Below are positions 61,728-64,000 of a stretch of DNA of 64,000 nt, in pieces. How positions within the stretch are numbered: position 1 is the first letter of the stretch; the number at the start of each line of letters is the position of its first letter. Source of the stretch: CBDDEI01 sp965226775 (GTDB taxonomy: Bacteria; Chloroflexota; Dehalococcoidia; SHYD01); contig CBDDEI010000002.1 in NCBI GenBank assembly GCA_965226775.1, positions 682,001-746,000 on the forward strand, in the 5' to 3' direction. The notes below the pieces were generated by a model. It did not search any database. It worked only from the letters and a program-made list of their open reading frames with translations, and had not been told where the DNA came from. Position numbers and translations under genes: made by a program.

Positions 61728-63494
61728 ATGCGCGCCCTAATCATAGTAATCCCGATCATCGCTCTTATCCTGTCAATTGCTGCCTGCCAGGGAGCCGCCG
61801 GGCCCGCTGGGGGGCAGGGCTCCTCAGGCGCACCCGGACCAGCCGGACCTCCAGGGCCCGCGGGCGCACCCGCCCTCGTGGATGAGGCCACCGTCGCGTC
61901 TCTCATTGAGCAGATACAGGAGCAGTTGGACACGGGTTATGCCACGGCGACCGTACCTCCCAAGTCGACGCCCGCCGACTACACCAAGTTCCTAGTAAGA
62001 GACGCCATCAGCAGGTACGAATCGGAAAGACTAGATGCCACCGTCGCCTACTACAACACCAAGGAGAGTGTTGACGGCCAGTGGTACGTCTTCATCATCG
62101 ATGAGAACCAGACCATCGTCGCTCATGCCCCCAACCCCGACCTGGTGGGCAAGCACAGCTCCCAGGCTCTAGGACCCAACTCCTATCCCACCGGGTCCGC
62201 CGTCGCCGCCTCCGCCGACCAGGACGGCGCCTGGTTCGACTACACCTATGCCAATCCCGCCTCTGGCGTTGTGGAGACCAAGCACTCCTGGGTGGTGACC
62301 CACGACGGCATTACCTTCGGCTCCGGCTGGTACGAACGCGGCCCCGGCAAGTCCGACGCCCCCGCCTACACCAAGACCTTCGTGCAGCAGGCCACGAACC
62401 TCTACGTCGCCCTCGGCCTGGAGGAGACCGTCGCCTACTACAACACCAAGGAGAGTGTTGACGGCCAGTGGTACGTCTTCATCATCGATGAGAACCAGAC
62501 CATCGTCGCTCATGCCCCCAACCCCGACCTGGTGGGCAAGCACAGCTCCCAGGCTCTGGGACCCAACTCCTATCCCACCGGGTCCGCCGTCGCCGCCTCC
62601 GCGGACCAGGACGGCGCCTGGTTCGACTACACCTATGCCAATCCCGCCTCTGGCGTTGTGGAGACCAAGCACTCCTGGATGGTGACCCACGACGGCATTA
62701 CCTTCGGCTCCGGCTGGTACGAACGCGGCCCCGGCAAGTCCGACGCCCCCGCCTACACCAAGGCCTTCGTGCAGCAGGCCACGAACCTCTACGTCGCCCT
62801 CGGCCTGGAGGAAACCGTCGCCTACTACAACACCAAGGAGAGTGTTGACGGCCAGTGGTACGTCTTCATCATCGATGAGAACCAGACCATCATCGCTCAT
62901 GCCCCCGACCCCGACCTGGTGGGCAAGCACGTTTCCCAGGCTCTGGGACCCAACTCCTACCCCACCGGGTCCGCCGTCGCCGCCTCCGCGGACCAGGACG
63001 GCGCCTGGTTCGACTACACCTATGCCAATCCCGCCTCTGGCGTTGTGGAGACCAAGCACTCCTGGATGGTGATCCACGACGGCATTACCTTCGGCTCCGG
63101 CTGGTACGAACGCGGCCCCGGCAAGTCCGACACCCCCGCCTACACCAGGGCCTTCGTGCAGCAGGCCATGAACCTCTACGTCGCCCTAGGCCTGGAGGAA
63201 ACCGTCGCGTACTACAACACCAAGGAGAGCGTTGACGGCCAGTGGTACGTCTTCATCATCGACCCAGACGGCTACACGATAGCCCACCATAACCCTCAGC
63301 TTCGAGGGCGTGATCCCAGCCTCCGTGTGGACGCCACGGGGTATTTCTATGGCGACGACTTACAGAGCGCCACTGAGGCGGGTCATTGGGTGGACTATGT
63401 GTTGCTCAACTCGGAATCGGGCGAGAACCGTCAGAAGCACACTTGGATTGTGCGGCATGACGGACTGCTATTTGGGTCGGGCTGGTATGAGTAG
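61728..63494 (+). CDS. Lipoprotein with collagen-like stretch and four tandem Cache-like sensor domains
   Basis: 588 residues. Signal helix (LIIVIPIIALILSIAAC) with lipobox Cys20, so the mature protein is lipid-anchored outside. Residues 22-48 are nine G-x-y triplets (GAAGPAGGQGSSGAPGPAGP and on), then a helical linker. From about residue 84 four Cache_2-like units of 129 residues follow, each with TVAYYNTKESVDGQWYVFII, then a loop and GLxFGSGWYE. Units 1-3 are nearly identical; unit 4 differs in its second half. There is no membrane helix after the signal and no kinase, GGDEF or chemoreceptor domain. It may be a surface-displayed ligand binder. AGGAG lies 10 bases upstream. Confidence 0.88.
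   Translation: MRALIIVIPIIALILSIAACQGAAGPAGGQGSSGAPGPAGPPGPAGAPALVDEATVASLIEQIQEQLDTGYATATVPPKSTPADYTKFLVRDAISRYESERLDATVAYYNTKESVDGQWYVFIIDENQTIVAHAPNPDLVGKHSSQALGPNSYPTGSAVAASADQDGAWFDYTYANPASGVVETKHSWVVTHDGITFGSGWYERGPGKSDAPAYTKTFVQQATNLYVALGLEETVAYYNTKESVDGQWYVFIIDENQTIVAHAPNPDLVGKHSSQALGPNSYPTGSAVAASADQDGAWFDYTYANPASGVVETKHSWMVTHDGITFGSGWYERGPGKSDAPAYTKAFVQQATNLYVALGLEETVAYYNTKESVDGQWYVFIIDENQTIIAHAPDPDLVGKHVSQALGPNSYPTGSAVAASADQDGAWFDYTYANPASGVVETKHSWMVIHDGITFGSGWYERGPGKSDTPAYTRAFVQQAMNLYVALGLEETVAYYNTKESVDGQWYVFIIDPDGYTIAHHNPQLRGRDPSLRVDATGYFYGDDLQSATEAGHWVDYVLLNSESGENRQKHTWIVRHDGLLFGSGWYE
62043..63203 (+). repeat. Tandem 387-bp repeats inside the Cache lipoprotein gene
   Basis: The block beginning GTCGCCTACTACAACACCAA starts at 62043, 62430, 62817 and (with one change) 63204, exactly 387 bases apart. 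Units differ at only a few positions (for example CTAGGA/CTGGGA and GCCGAC/GCGGAC), which points to recent duplication or gene conversion. Such repeats can expand or contract by slippage or recombination. Confidence 0.95.
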
Positions 63495-63905
63495 TAGCAA
63501 CCCGCCTCGAAACTAGGTAGCGTTCTACGATCCGGCCTTCATATTGAGACGGCCCACCGAAAAGCTCGCAATTCAGTCCCTTTAGGCCCACCTGAGAAGA
63601 ATCGAACCGTTCATCGGGCCTGGTGATACATTCGGGTACCCGGGAACGACGTGACACACCCATTTGTGAGTCCGCTTTACCGACCTGGCTTGAATGGACC
63701 CAAATCGACCGCCCACGCGTACCTCAGGTTTCCGTGTCTATTGTGTCCATCGAATGAAAGTTCTTGATTTTGTCCAGTTGGGTGGACCTGAGACGGCACG
63801 CAGACGCAACCTACCTGAACTAGGGAACCACGTCCAGCTCTCCGGTGACGGAGCTACTCCAAGAAAAGATAGTGAGGGACAATGTGCTGTCCACCATGTT
63901 ACCCA
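63495..63905. other. Intergenic region, no supported gene
   Basis: About 410 bases after the Cache gene. At 63760-63800 a frame reads KVLDFVQLGGPETARRRNLP. Its DNA resembles that at about 60857 on the other side of the Cache gene (AAGTTCTTGATTTTGTCCAG versus AAGGTTCTCGATTTTGTCCA). No complete gene is seen. Confidence 0.5.
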
Positions 63906-64000
63906 TTAGGATTTCCTAACCAGCTTATACAGGCCTAGGGCAACCAAGCCACTGGATATCCCGGCAGCACCCGCGATGGCCCATGAGACGAGCAACGACA
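63906..64000 (-). CDS. C-terminal end of a membrane protein, partial
   Basis: A minus-strand frame enters from the window edge and ends at TAA 63906-63908. It reads VSWAIAGAAGISSGLVALGL and YKLVRKS, a membrane helix with a basic cytosolic tail. Only about 30 residues are visible, so the family cannot be named. Confidence 0.4.
   Translation of the reverse strand, partial: SLLVSWAIAGAAGISSGLVALGLYKLVRKS

Noticed and set aside
62169..63077. A 302-codon minus-strand frame rich in Gly and Val across the Cache repeats
   Set aside because: It is the antisense mirror of the repeated lipoprotein gene, kept open by the 387-bp periodicity. It has no signal, ribosome site or family match.

Overview
The window looks like part of a chromosome from a Chloroflexota bacterium, probably in or near the SAR202/Dehalococcoidia group. 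This placement is an inference. It rests on an alternative complex III tail, a CIRCE-controlled hrcA-grpE pair, LLM flavin oxidoreductase / Rieske oxygenase / MFS gene content, and many short dispersed GC-rich repeats. No marker was phylogenetically placed. The sequence is GC-rich, and most of it is ordinary housekeeping DNA with decaying or repeat-rich gaps between operons.

Layout. 1-2245: end of an alternative complex III operon (actC partial, actD, actE). 2246-3010: repeat-filled gap. 3011-7522 (minus): rpmH (too short for a simple ORF search), rnpA, yidD, a beta-propeller lipoprotein, yidC, khpB and a PfkB kinase, i.e. the rpmH-yidC-jag cluster but without dnaA. 8014-10930: a Pht5-like binding-fold protein and a dppBC permease pair. 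11206-18641: pcm, an SNase-like protein, a UPF0060 protein, a MetX-like hydrolase, LysE, a membrane glycosyltransferase, comF, DUF192 and a membrane gluzincin. 18842-23619: dnaJ-prmA-rsmE facing grpE/hrcA with an extended CIRCE. 23753-31425: ECF sigma factor, fabH, bioY, an MBL protein, a LysM-M23 peptidase, rho and pyrG. 32092-41105: LLM oxidoreductase and a decayed paralogue, PIG-L deacetylase, pyk, PPOX, two MFS transporters and a frameshifted Rieske oxygenase. 41483-51956: methyltransferase, MFS, ferredoxin, GlcG/HbpS-like protein, purA, a CopD-like protein, DUF429, murJ and an RfaE2-like nucleotidyltransferase. 52353-58835: HAD hydrolases, a frameshifted pentapeptide/channel protein, cbiE, a peroxiredoxin, a Wzz-like protein and a methyltransferase.

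The right end (about 58836-64000) is accessory DNA. A PD-(D/E)XK-like nuclease gene has decayed through several frameshifts and a stop, beside a small conserved-looking partner. Next comes an intact lipoprotein with a short collagen-like stretch followed by four tandem Cache-like sensor domains repeated at exactly 387 bp in the DNA. This lipoprotein is the most unusual gene in the window.

Mobile and repeat content. A 141-bp MITE-like element with roughly 10-14 bp terminal inverted repeats and 4-bp YTAR target duplications is present in two clean copies (42170, 53068) and one rearranged copy (55143), with fragments elsewhere. A second ~30-bp repeat can fold into a CTCATGG/CCATGAG hairpin and occurs at least eight times. 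Several genes show single-base frameshifts beside C/G runs (Rieske oxygenase, pentapeptide channel, nuclease). These may be real decay or assembly error, and read mapping would decide.
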